A DNA stretch of 33,281 bases, from contig CALVDR010000029.1 in NCBI GenBank assembly GCA_944326365.1, forward strand, positions 1 through 33,281, in the 5' to 3' direction. Shown piece by piece: positions 7,360-16,370 of the stretch. Position 1 is the first letter of the stretch, and every line of letters starts with the position of its first letter. This DNA comes from an uncultured Bacteroidales bacterium. GTDB lineage: Bacteria > Bacteroidota > Bacteroidia > Bacteroidales > UBA932. The position numbers and the translations under genes are program-made. Below the pieces are notes generated by a model. That model saw only the letters and a list, made by a program, of their open reading frames with translations. It was not told the origin of the DNA and did no database searches.

Positions 7360-10300
7360 TCATTTATTGTCGGGCCCGACTATTATGGTTTTCCTTTTCC
7401 GTGCAGCGTCTTCCGCGGCGGCATCGGCGTTTTTCTCCCTTTTCTTCCTGCCGGTGAACAGGTTCGAGAAGAATTCACGGAAAGTGTTGAATTCCTGCTG
7501 GTATGCGATGCCTATCCCGTTCCTTTGCGAGTCGTCGAGGTAGTTCGTATACTGGTCGGCGGAATGCGAGAAGAGGTTCAGCCTGAAAAGTCCGGGCCTG
7601 TCCAGTTTGATTTCTATGTCCAGATCTCCCACCACATCACTGTTCGATGTTCCGGAAGAGTATCTCCTGTTTCCGAGGTTTCCGTTCACTACCACGCGGT
7701 TGTTGAAAAGCTGTGTCGAGATGGCTACATCGAAAATATCCTCTCCGCGTTCGTTAGGCTGGTAGTTCAGTCCCAGGTCCAGCGGAATTTCCAGTTTCTG
7801 GAAAATGTTGTTCAGCTGGTTGTACATGATTCCCATCACGTTCGAATACAGCATCGAGGCATTGTTCACGATTCCTGACTGGTCATCCGGCAGGAAACTG
7901 TTGAACATGATCAGTGACAGGAACTGCTTCTGGATCTTGTCTTCGGTGCTCAGGGCGCTTTCCACCCTCGATTTGATCGTAGGATCAATGTCTGGGATGT
8001 CGATGGAAAAGGCCAGTCTCGGATTCCTGATCGGCCCGGATATGTTTATTCCGCAGTCCACGGTTCTTCTCGTGGATACGGACGAGGTATCGGCTATCAG
8101 GGTGGCGAGCGATGTTTTCGTCCTGTAGCCTGCATTGATGTCGAGATCGCTGTCCATGATGTCCCCGTTGAACTTGATGGAGCTGCCGTCATCTATGGTG
8201 AAGTCCCTGTAGGCCAGGCCCTGGGCCACGAACCTGTAGCTGCCGCTTGTCAGGGTGTAGTCCCCGAGGATGCTGAGATTTCCTCCGCTGGTTTCAAGTT
8301 CTATGTTCCCGGCCCCTCTGCCGCGAAGGACATTCCCCGATGCCTTGTCTATTTCCACGAACGCCTCCACTTCCGGAGTAGCCTCCACGTTCAGCCTCAC
8401 TCCGAAATCTCCGGCAGTCTGTCTGCCTGTCTTGATTTTTTTCACCATGAGTTCATAGGGGTCCACATATTCTTCTTTCTTCTCCTGCTTGAAAGTCAGA
8501 AGATTGCTGGTCATGGCCGTGGCTGACGACGGAATCGGTATGTGAAGCTGTCCTGCTCCTGAAGTCCTCGCACTCACATCCATCCTTATGGAATTCAGCG
8601 GCCCTGTGATCGCGAGATTTCCGGATGCGAAAAGATTTCCGTAGAAAGAACTGTTGTCTTCTTCAGTGGTGTTGAGGCATTCCATGTCGGTGACATCTAT
8701 CCTGGCGTCAAGTTCCATGTCCTGCAGCCTGTCATAGCTGACGCCTCCGTAAATTCTTCCCGTATTTCCGAACCTGTCCTGAAGGACAATGTCATCGAAA
8801 TGCACCCCGGAATCATCCAGGCTGAATTCTCCGCTGACATTGTACGGAACTCCCGTAAATGCTATCGCAAGCCTGGAATCGTCGATACGGGCATTCCTGC
8901 TGCTGATCTGCATGGCGTCAGGAGTCCCTTCCGCCCTGATTTCCCCTGAAATATGGCCGGACATGTCGCTGAAAACAGTTTTCAGGAAAGGGGCGGCATA
9001 AGAGATGTCCATACCTGAAAGCGTGGCTTCGGCTTCGATCCTTTTGGATGCAGGAGTGAAATTCCCTGCTATGCCGAAACTACGTACTCCGTCTATCTCG
9101 TTGCCGATCAGTGCATCGAACCTTTCCTCCCTTTCATTCCACATGCTGCGGATTTTCAGGGTGCCGACATCTGCTCCTGCTATTCTGGTAGAGTCCGCGA
9201 GGAAGTCGAACGTCAGTCCCATGGCCTGCTTCGGGGATATGACACTCGCTTCACCCGTCACGGCTCCTTCTATCCCGAACCTGTTCTTCAGCAGGGGATT
9301 GATGACGGAAATGTCGAATCTTTCCAGCCTCATGGTCAGGGTATCCTTTACTGAGTCCGAGTAGCCTCCGGACAGTCTGACGGACTGGTCTCCGCTGGTG
9401 AACTCTATTGTCCGGATATCTATGTCTTTCCCTTTTATATCCAGAGACGAAGGGTTTATGTTCCACTCCCTGGAGTTCAGAAGTACGCGGGACGGAAGCA
9501 TTCTGACGTGGCAGTTTATCAGGTCATTTTCATCCCTGCTGAAATTGCCTGTAATGAAGACCTCCCCGCGGTTTATCAGTTCCCCGGGATTTTCGTATGT
9601 GTATCCGAAACCGATGAAATTGTTCCTGGCGAACATCTTGAAACTGTTGTTTTCCAGAGTCAGAGTCGCGGCGTTTATCGTCTTTCCGGTGATTTCACCC
9701 GTGAGGCTGCCGTTTATGTTGTTCAGCCTCATCTCCATGTTCCTGATATAGTTTTCGTTGAACGCTATTCTCGGAGATACCAGGTCTGCCTTGAAAACCC
9801 CGAGAGTGTCCACGGTGATGTCCATGGATGTGCTGTCGGAGATATAGAGTCCGGGAGACAGGAACGCCAGCAGGTCCATCGAATTCTTGTTCCTGTATCT
9901 GATGCGGTATCTGTCCTTGTGTACTGTCGATGTAGTGTCTCTGAACAGCGCCGGAAGCTCTCTTTTCAGGGTGATGTTTTTCAGGTCCTGTACGAATCTG
10001 GTGACCTGTGCCGTACCGGCGAACGAGATATCGGCGAAAGAAGATCCGAGCCTCATTCTGTACAGCTCGTCTCCGAAATAAGAGTCGATGTCGATATCGC
10101 CTATTTCATATCTGCCGGCGCTGTTTTCCAGGACTATGTCGGCTATGTCCATGGTCCCGAGCAGGTCTCCGTCCTGTTGCCTGTTGAAATTCGCGCTGGC
10201 CTGCATGGAGATTTTGGACAGCCCCCTTCTGTCGATATTCATGGCATTGAGATCGGCGTAGCCCAGGTTCGCGTAGAACTTGTATACGGCATTCCTGGTC

Positions 10301-11829
10301 CGGGGAGAAAGGGAGAACACTCCCTGGAACATGAAATTCAGGTTCGGGTCGTTGCATACTATCCTGCCGTCGAAGGCATGTTCCTCCATGGTTCCTGCGG
10401 CTGCTATCTTGCTGTAGTCGTAGCCGTTCAGGTTCAGTCTGTCTATGAACAGTGAGTCTATGTCCAGCCGTATCCCGTCATCCCTGTTCCCCAGGTCTGC
10501 CTTGAATCCTGTCCGGAGCGAGCATTGTCTCAGAAGTCCGCTGTCCAGAATCCTGCCGATGTCGAAGTTGCGTGTCAGCACGTCTCCTTCCAGCGTGATG
10601 GATTTTTCGGTGGAAATCAGATTCCCTATCCGCAGTCCTGTCCTCAGGTATCCGGCGCCGAGACTTGCGACGACATCTGCTTTCAGGTCATTGAGGAGTC
10701 CTGATGCAATCCCGCTTGTCCTGAGTTCCGACCCGCGTGCCAGGTGGCTTATCTCAAGATCAGAGTCCGGCGCGAATGATTTGACTGTGGCCTCCAGAGC
10801 CGCCGATGTGCCTCTGAGCTGGTGCAGGTCCAGATAGATGCGGCTTTCGTTTATGTCAGGAAGGCCGGTGATATTCCCGTCGAAATCCAGCCGGAGACTG
10901 TCGGAAGTGACGATATCCATGCTTTTGAACGTCAGGTCATCCACGGTACCCGATACTGTCCCGGAAAGGGTGGCTTTCAGGTCCGTTTTGTCCAGTCCGG
11001 GTGCGAAAAAGGACAGCGTCTTCATGTCCAGAAACGAATTTTCCACAACACCCTCCATTCGTATTTTCCGTATATAGTCGGCAAAATCCAGCGGACTGTC
11101 ATAGCTCATGCTGTACATGGGAAGGTACAGCTCGGACCACGGATCGGAGATGCGTATATCTTCTATAAGCGCTCTTCCGTTTCCTACAGTGGCCTTCCCC
11201 GTGAGCGAACTGCAGATATAGCCGCTTTTCTCGGTGAATGACAAGAAGCTTACGGCTCCGGTCATGACAGGACCTGTCAGGTCAATCCTTCTGGCTTCCA
11301 CATTTATGTCCCTGACTTCCAGATCATCCCAGTTTATACCCGAGCCTGTGTAGCGCGATTCCTCATGCATGACATTCTTGAGTCTGAAAGTCATGTCGTA
11401 CACCGATGCCCTTCTGATATGGAATACGGGCTCCTGGTTTTTCGGCTTGTCGAAGTCAGGCGGCGGAATCCTGAAAATCCTGGTGAGATTGTTCTCGCGT
11501 AAACCTTCCACCACGAGAGTCATCTCGGCATCCGAGACATATGCCCGTCCTATGCGCAGGCCGTTCTTGCTGAAAAGTCCGCCGAGAGAAAACCGCGCTA
11601 TGACGTATCCGGCCCTGAAAAGCGTATCCGCCCCTTCCGCGACAGGATGTTTGTCTATGATGGCGATGTTCTTGATGACCAGGGCATTGAAAGGCTTGAT
11701 GTGGATTTTTTCGAATACCAGATTTCCGTCCAGTCCGGACTCAAGTTTTTCAGATACCTTGTCCGCAATGAACGTCTGTACCCGCGGCAGCTGGATAGCC
11801 AGGACTGCTGCGAGAAAAAGTGCGGTCAC
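7360..11829 (-). CDS. tamB: TamB-like translocation and assembly module protein
   Basis: This is an AsmA/TamB-type envelope protein of at least 1489 aa. An N-terminal membrane anchor (FLAAVLAIQLP) is followed by a very long run of short beta-strand repeats, the pattern of the groove that carries lipid or outer-membrane proteins across the periplasm. The C-terminal TamB (DUF490) domain covers roughly 1100-1450 and includes the typical YTLTSGSYRF and LNLGLNYQPN-like strands. A basic tail of about 30 residues follows. The first canonical start is GTG at 11829. The open frame continues upstream without ATG, GTG or TTG and still encodes an anchor-like peptide, so the true N terminus may be longer (see finding). 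It heads the - strand run ending with the PhnP-like gene and is divergent from tsaD. Confidence 0.87.
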   Translation of the reverse strand: MTALFLAAVLAIQLPRVQTFIADKVSEKLESGLDGNLVFEKIHIKPFNALVIKNIAIIDKHPVAEGADTLFRAGYVIARFSLGGLFSKNGLRIGRAYVSDAEMTLVVEGLRENNLTRIFRIPPPDFDKPKNQEPVFHIRRASVYDMTFRLKNVMHEESRYTGSGINWDDLEVRDINVEARRIDLTGPVMTGAVSFLSFTEKSGYICSSLTGKATVGNGRALIEDIRISDPWSELYLPMYSMSYDSPLDFADYIRKIRMEGVVENSFLDMKTLSFFAPGLDKTDLKATLSGTVSGTVDDLTFKSMDIVTSDSLRLDFDGNITGLPDINESRIYLDLHQLRGTSAALEATVKSFAPDSDLEISHLARGSELRTSGIASGLLNDLKADVVASLGAGYLRTGLRIGNLISTEKSITLEGDVLTRNFDIGRILDSGLLRQCSLRTGFKADLGNRDDGIRLDIDSLFIDRLNLNGYDYSKIAAAGTMEEHAFDGRIVCNDPNLNFMFQGVFSLSPRTRNAVYKFYANLGYADLNAMNIDRRGLSKISMQASANFNRQQDGDLLGTMDIADIVLENSAGRYEIGDIDIDSYFGDELYRMRLGSSFADISFAGTAQVTRFVQDLKNITLKRELPALFRDTTSTVHKDRYRIRYRNKNSMDLLAFLSPGLYISDSTSMDITVDTLGVFKADLVSPRIAFNENYIRNMEMRLNNINGSLTGEITGKTINAATLTLENNSFKMFARNNFIGFGYTYENPGELINRGEVFITGNFSRDENDLINCHVRMLPSRVLLNSREWNINPSSLDIKGKDIDIRTIEFTSGDQSVRLSGGYSDSVKDTLTMRLERFDISVINPLLKNRFGIEGAVTGEASVISPKQAMGLTFDFLADSTRIAGADVGTLKIRSMWNEREERFDALIGNEIDGVRSFGIAGNFTPASKRIEAEATLSGMDISYAAPFLKTVFSDMSGHISGEIRAEGTPDAMQISSRNARIDDSRLAIAFTGVPYNVSGEFSLDDSGVHFDDIVLQDRFGNTGRIYGGVSYDRLQDMELDARIDVTDMECLNTTEEDNSSFYGNLFASGNLAITGPLNSIRMDVSARTSGAGQLHIPIPSSATAMTSNLLTFKQEKKEEYVDPYELMVKKIKTGRQTAGDFGVRLNVEATPEVEAFVEIDKASGNVLRGRGAGNIELETSGGNLSILGDYTLTSGSYRFVAQGLAYRDFTIDDGSSIKFNGDIMDSDLDINAGYRTKTSLATLIADTSSVSTRRTVDCGINISGPIRNPRLAFSIDIPDIDPTIKSRVESALSTEDKIQKQFLSLIMFNSFLPDDQSGIVNNASMLYSNVMGIMYNQLNNIFQKLEIPLDLGLNYQPNERGEDIFDVAISTQLFNNRVVVNGNLGNRRYSSGTSNSDVVGDLDIEIKLDRPGLFRLNLFSHSADQYTNYLDDSQRNGIGIAYQQEFNTFREFFSNLFTGRKKREKNADAAAEDAARKRKTIIVGPDNK

Positions 11830-11931
11830 TGCGACGAAAGTGAGCCAGATTATTTTGAGTATCTTCTTTATTATGGTACCTGTCTTTTTAAGTCAATCTA
11901 CAAAAATAATCATTTTATCGAATAAATGTCG

Positions 11932-11939
11932 TAATTTTG
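11932..11939 (+). promoter_or_regulatory. Candidate -7 box for tsaD
   Basis: TAATTTTG fits TAnnTTTG, 71 nt before the tsaD ATG. No TTTG is found at the -33 spacing. It touches the left arm of a 10-bp inverted repeat (11937-11946 and 11988-11997). Confidence 0.4.
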
Positions 11940-12010
11940 CCGTCCGGAGACCTCTTCAGCCGGGAACTGCCATGTCTTTACGACCGGCGGACGGCAAGAG
12001 CGAACCGTTT

Positions 12011-13054
12011 ATGATTATGGCAGATATTATATTGGGAATAGAGTCGTCATGTGACGATACTTCCGCAGCTGTCATCAGTGACGGCTACCTTCTTTCGAAC
12101 GTACTGGCCAGCCAGGAAGTCCACAAGGCTTATGGCGGGGTCATCCCAGAACTTGCATCCCGGGCACACCAGCTGAATATCGTGCCTGTGGTCAGCCAGG
12201 CCATCGACAGGGCCGGCATCAGGCCTGAGGACATCACGGCCATAGCCTTCACACGGGGCCCAGGTCTGCTGGGATCCCTGCTGGTAGGCACGTCTTTCGC
12301 GAAAGGGCTGTCCATCGCACTTGACAGGCCGCTGGTGGAGGTCAACCACCTTCAGGGACATGTTCTGGCGAATTTCATCAGGCAATATGACCATGAAAAC
12401 ATCCATCCTGAGTTCCCGTACCTTTGCCTTCTGGTATCAGGAGGGAATTCCCAGATAGTCAGGGTGAACAGTCCTCTGGATTTCGAAATCATGGGGCAGA
12501 CCATAGACGATGCCGTGGGCGAGGCCTTCGACAAGTGTTCGAAGATGATGGGGCTGGGGTATCCCGGAGGCCCGGTGGTGGACAGGCTTGCGAAACAGGG
12601 GGATCCGTACAGATTCCATTTCGCGAAACCGCACGTGCCCGGTTATGATTACAGTTTCAGCGGAGTCAAGACCTCTCTTCTGTATTTCGTCCGCGACCGC
12701 ATGGCAGATGATCTGCAGTTCCTGGAGAAGAACAAGGAAGATATCTGTGCCGGCTTCCAACGGACTCTGATAGAGATTCTTATGGACAAGCTCGTCAAGG
12801 CCGCCAAGGCCACCGGCATCAGGCAGATAACCATAGGTGGCGGAGTTTCCGCCAATAGCGGATTGCGTGCCGCGGTCACGGAAGAAGGAAAGAAACGTGG
12901 GTGGACTACCTATCTTCCTGAATTCAAGTTCACTACGGACAATGCTGCCATGATAGCCATTGCCGGATATTTTCATTATCTGAACGGGGAAAGGACATCT
13001 CTGGATGTGGCTCCTGTTTCCCGGATAGCCGATTTTCATCATGAAAGAATTTGA
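12011..13054 (+). CDS. tsaD: tRNA t6A37 threonylcarbamoyltransferase TsaD
   Basis: TsaD transfers the threonylcarbamoyl group from TC-AMP to A37 of ANN-reading tRNAs, working with TsaB and TsaE. The 347-aa protein starts with the ASKHA strand ILGIESSCDDTSAAV. It has the metal-binding H113-x3-H117 (HLQGH), the glycine-rich VSGGNSQ, then GGGVSANSGLR and FTTDNAAMIA near the C terminus. Length is normal. The open frame extends 640 nt upstream, but that part runs antisense through tamB and the divergent spacer. ATG 12011 (MIMADIILG) or ATG 12017 (MADIILG) both fit. The next gene overlaps the 3' end by 14 nt. Confidence 0.94.
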   Translation: MIMADIILGIESSCDDTSAAVISDGYLLSNVLASQEVHKAYGGVIPELASRAHQLNIVPVVSQAIDRAGIRPEDITAIAFTRGPGLLGSLLVGTSFAKGLSIALDRPLVEVNHLQGHVLANFIRQYDHENIHPEFPYLCLLVSGGNSQIVRVNSPLDFEIMGQTIDDAVGEAFDKCSKMMGLGYPGGPVVDRLAKQGDPYRFHFAKPHVPGYDYSFSGVKTSLLYFVRDRMADDLQFLEKNKEDICAGFQRTLIEILMDKLVKAAKATGIRQITIGGGVSANSGLRAAVTEEGKKRGWTTYLPEFKFTTDNAAMIAIAGYFHYLNGERTSLDVAPVSRIADFHHERI

Positions 13055-14570
13055 GATGGCATTGCCGGTAGGCAAAGTACCGGAAAAAGAACAGATACTG
13101 GCGGCTGCAGCGAAGGCCATGGGAGTCCGGCCCGGGGCTGTGGCACATTACCGTATAGCGAAGAGGTCGGTGGATGCGAGGGGAGAGATTCTGTACAGGT
13201 ACAGGATCCAGGCTTTTGCCGAAGGCGATGATTTTCAGGAATACAGGGTGGGGGAGTACAGGGATGTTTCCATGTCCGAGCCTGTGACTGTCATCGGAGC
13301 CGGTCCTGCAGGCATGTTCGCTGCTCTCAGATTGCTGATGAGAGGGTTGAAACCGGTCATACTGGAACGTGGCAAGGATGTACACGGGAGAAAGTTCGAT
13401 ATGGCTGCGTTGTCCCGGGAGGGGAAGGTGGACCCGGATTCGAATTATTGTTTCGGCGAGGGCGGAGCCGGGACCTTTTCCGACGGCAAGCTTTTCACCA
13501 GATCGTCCAAGAGGGGTGATATCAGGGAGGTGCTGTATCAGCTGGTGGCGTTCGGGGCAGACCCTGACATACTGGTGGACGCGCATCCGCACATTGGCAG
13601 CGACAGGCTGCCATCCATAGTGGAAAATATCCGAAAATGCATAACCGAACATGGCGGCGAATATCATTTCGGCACCAGAGTCAGCGATATAGTGAAAAGG
13701 GGAGACGGGTCTTTCGATGTTTCATCAGCTGACGGCAGGGTGTGGAATTCGCGCAAAGTCATTCTGGCTACGGGGCATTCCGCCAGGGATATATACGAGA
13801 TGTTCGACAGGAAAGGGTGGATGATAGAAGCCAAGGGTTTCGCCCTCGGTGTCAGGGTCGAGCATCCGCAGTCGCTTGTAAACAGGATCCAGTATCACGG
13901 AAAATACCAGCCGTACATGCCTGTAGCCGAATATTCATTCGTGACACAGATCGAGGGACGCGGCGTGTTTTCGTTCTGCATGTGTCCCGGTGGGATTCTT
14001 GTGCCTTCTGCGACCGGACCTGGAGAGGTGGTCCTGAACGGCATGTCCAATTCTGCCAGGAATTCGAAGTGGGCGAATGCCGGTGTCGTGGTTTCTGTCG
14101 AACCGGAGGATTTTCCCGAGTATTCCAGGTCCGGTGCGCTATCACTTCTGAATTTCCAGAGGGATGTCGAGCGGAAAATGTTTGAATATTCTTCGTCGCT
14201 GAAGGCTCCGGCCCAGCGTATGATGGATTTCTGCAGACGGGTACCTTCAGCGAATCTTCCGGCTACTTCCTATCATCCCGGAGCTGTGAACGCCCCTCTG
14301 CATGACCTTCTTCCGGAGAGCGTATCGCTTCGTCTCAAGTATGCTTTCCCTGAGATAGGAAGCAGAAAGATGAAAGGGTACTATACGAATGAGGCCCTTC
14401 TGCTCGGTGTCGAGTCGAGGACTTCATCTCCAGTGAGGATTCCGCGTGATCCCGAGACACTGGAGCATGTGCAGATAAGCGGCCTGTATCCGTGCGGTGA
14501 AGGTGCCGGCTATTCCGGCGGCATAGTTTCTTCTGCGCTGGACGGGATCAATTGCGCTGCCAGAATCTGA
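13041..14570 (+). CDS. FAD-dependent oxidoreductase, COG2509-like
   Basis: This is a 509-aa flavoprotein of the uncharacterised FAD-dependent dehydrogenase group. An N-terminal domain of about 80 residues (the family's ferredoxin-like part) precedes the FAD-binding Rossmann motif IGAGPAGMFA (85-94) with acidic Glu109 at the second strand. CFGEGGAGTFSDGKL follows near 137, ATGHSARD in the middle, and a C-terminal FAD clamp YPCGEGAGYSGGI. Family members have been loosely linked to pyridine-nucleotide-driven reductions, but no reaction is established. The ATG at 13041 overlaps tsaD by 14 nt, so the genes are co-transcribed. No membrane segment or iron-sulfur motif is seen. Confidence 0.85.
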   Translation: MKEFEMALPVGKVPEKEQILAAAAKAMGVRPGAVAHYRIAKRSVDARGEILYRYRIQAFAEGDDFQEYRVGEYRDVSMSEPVTVIGAGPAGMFAALRLLMRGLKPVILERGKDVHGRKFDMAALSREGKVDPDSNYCFGEGGAGTFSDGKLFTRSSKRGDIREVLYQLVAFGADPDILVDAHPHIGSDRLPSIVENIRKCITEHGGEYHFGTRVSDIVKRGDGSFDVSSADGRVWNSRKVILATGHSARDIYEMFDRKGWMIEAKGFALGVRVEHPQSLVNRIQYHGKYQPYMPVAEYSFVTQIEGRGVFSFCMCPGGILVPSATGPGEVVLNGMSNSARNSKWANAGVVVSVEPEDFPEYSRSGALSLLNFQRDVERKMFEYSSSLKAPAQRMMDFCRRVPSANLPATSYHPGAVNAPLHDLLPESVSLRLKYAFPEIGSRKMKGYYTNEALLLGVESRTSSPVRIPRDPETLEHVQISGLYPCGEGAGYSGGIVSSALDGINCAARI

Positions 14571-14587
14571 GAAAGGCGTCCCCGAAA

Positions 14588-14609
14588 GGAGTATTTTCAG
14601 CATTACTCC
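14588..14609. terminator. Weak hairpin between convergent genes
   Basis: GGAGTA (14588-14593) pairs with TACTCC (14604-14609) over a 10-nt loop, in the 47-nt gap between the oxidoreductase and transglycosylase stops. There is no T-run on either side, so terminator function is only a suggestion. Confidence 0.3.
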
Positions 14610-14617
14610 CAAGCTCT

Positions 14618-16345
14618 TTACAGTTTCGGAATCTTAATCTTCATACCGGGCTTTATGCGGCTTCCGATTCCGTTGAAGTCCATGATATTCTGCGCGCTTA
14701 CACCCGGATAGTTCTTCGCTATCAGGTATAGCGAATCTCCTGACTTGACGGTGTATATGGTGTAGTCGGCATCCATTGGCACTGTGGATTTGTGCGGCGG
14801 ATTCGGCTTTGACACGGCTTTCTGTGACGTTGAACCGGTTGAAGGACCTTTCCCGCCGCGGTAGATGACGAGCCTTTGACCTATGCGGATATTGTCGCTG
14901 CGGAGATTGTTCCATCTTTTGATCTGACTGACAGTCACATGGTAGCGGATGGCTATCTTTCCGAGAACATCTCCGCTCCTGACCCTGTGGATGATTCTTT
15001 CCCCGTCGCCTCCGTCCTTGATTTTCTTTATGACCACAGGATTGAAGTACTCGCCGGCCTTGTATGCGTAGAGGGAATCCTCATGGTCTATGAAGGCATT
15101 CGTGAAACTGTACGGGATCCGGAGTATGTACTCTTTCTCGTTTCCTGGTATTATGTCATGTTTGTACTGCGGATTCAGATTCTTCAGCTCCTGCAGCGGA
15201 ACCCCTACCAGTTCCGTCACCTGTTTGAAGTGCAGCATCCTGTTTATCCTGAACGTATCCACATGTGCCGGCATTTCCACGGCTTCAGGCTGGATTCCGT
15301 GTTCACGGTAATATGTCATGGTGTAGAGCGCGCCCACAAAAGCCGGGACATATCCCCGCGTTTCTCTCGGCAGGTATGGGTAGATGTCCCAGAATGCACG
15401 TCTTCCTCCGCTTCGTCTTATGGCCCTGTTCACATTTCCGGCACCGCAGTTGTAGGAAGCGATGGCCAGATTCCAGTCACCGAATATCCTGTATGCGTCT
15501 TTCAGATACTCTGCAGCTGCATGTGCCGATTCCACAGGGTCGAGCCTTTCATCCACGAAGGAATCTATGTCGAGCCCGTATATTTTAGCCGTGCTGTACA
15601 TGAACTGCCACATTCCCTTGGCCCCGGCCCTTGATACGGCTTGTGGGTTCATGGCGGATTCTATCACGGCCATTGCCTTGAGTTCCAGCGGAATCCCGTG
15701 CTCGTCGAATATCTCTTCTATGATGGGCATGTAGTAGGAACACAGTCCGAGGACCTGTCCCATCTGCGTTTTCATCTTCTCCGAATAGAGTACGATGTAG
15801 TTCTTCACTATCTGGTTGTACGGCAGGTCGATGAAAGAATTCATCGCCTTGATTCTTTCGATATACACGGAGTCCGGAACGTTTGACGCGAATTTTACCG
15901 TATCCATATCGTATTCCGGTCCGGCGGTTTCGCTGACTTTCTTGTGCAGATACCAGATATTCAGGAGACTGTCAGAGACTCCGGCATCGTAGTCCTCCGG
16001 ATTGAGCCCTGCTGCGGTCTTTTCCTCGTTCTCGTCGTATGCATCCATGATGCCGGCTTCCAGACTGTCGAGAGTCTGCATTTCATCCTGAAGTCTGGTC
16101 AGCTCTTCTGTCAGGGAATCGAGTTTCATCTTCAGGGTCATGTTTTCCCTGATCAGATCCGATTTTTTCCTGTTAGGCTCCGATTTCCGTTTGGGAAACT
16201 TCGCGGCGTTCTCCACGTCGTCTCCGCCATGCCTGTTTTCACCCAGCGTATCTTCTTTGGCCAGAGCCGGTATCATCACCGACAATGCCGCTGCTGTCCA
16301 CAAATATTTCAGTATGCTCATAATGTCATTTTTTTTCTTTTTCAT
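14618..16345 (-). CDS. MltD-like membrane lytic transglycosylase with two LysM
   Basis: This 575-aa secreted enzyme cleaves the glycan strands of peptidoglycan. A signal peptide (MKKKKN... to PALA, about residue 29) is followed by a likely coiled coil at 55-95. The SLT domain holds the catalytic Glu229 in AVIESAMNP, then GAKGMWQFM and ASYNCGAGNVNRA. Two C-terminal LysM repeats (about 452-496 and 526-575, with HRVRSGDVLGKIA and YTVKSGDSLYLIA) bind the wall. The ATG at 16345 gives a basic, export-type N terminus; a TTG at 16360 and an ATG at 16321 are alternatives. It is the last gene of the parA operon, 25 nt after DUF5683. Confidence 0.9.
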   Translation of the reverse strand: MKKKKNDIMSILKYLWTAAALSVMIPALAKEDTLGENRHGGDDVENAAKFPKRKSEPNRKKSDLIRENMTLKMKLDSLTEELTRLQDEMQTLDSLEAGIMDAYDENEEKTAAGLNPEDYDAGVSDSLLNIWYLHKKVSETAGPEYDMDTVKFASNVPDSVYIERIKAMNSFIDLPYNQIVKNYIVLYSEKMKTQMGQVLGLCSYYMPIIEEIFDEHGIPLELKAMAVIESAMNPQAVSRAGAKGMWQFMYSTAKIYGLDIDSFVDERLDPVESAHAAAEYLKDAYRIFGDWNLAIASYNCGAGNVNRAIRRSGGRRAFWDIYPYLPRETRGYVPAFVGALYTMTYYREHGIQPEAVEMPAHVDTFRINRMLHFKQVTELVGVPLQELKNLNPQYKHDIIPGNEKEYILRIPYSFTNAFIDHEDSLYAYKAGEYFNPVVIKKIKDGGDGERIIHRVRSGDVLGKIAIRYHVTVSQIKRWNNLRSDNIRIGQRLVIYRGGKGPSTGSTSQKAVSKPNPPHKSTVPMDADYTIYTVKSGDSLYLIAKNYPGVSAQNIMDFNGIGSRIKPGMKIKIPKL

Positions 16346-16370
16346 GCGGAGGACCGCCAATGGGGGATTG

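Noticed and set aside
9508..10455. 315-codon + strand open frame inside tamB
   Set aside because: It is opposite the strongly supported tamB frame, its composition is that of a reverse-frame shadow, and no domain is recognised.
11369..12010. Long upstream extension of the tsaD reading frame
   Set aside because: It runs antisense through tamB and the divergent spacer, has low-complexity Ser/Arg composition, and TsaD homologues begin at about 12011-12017.
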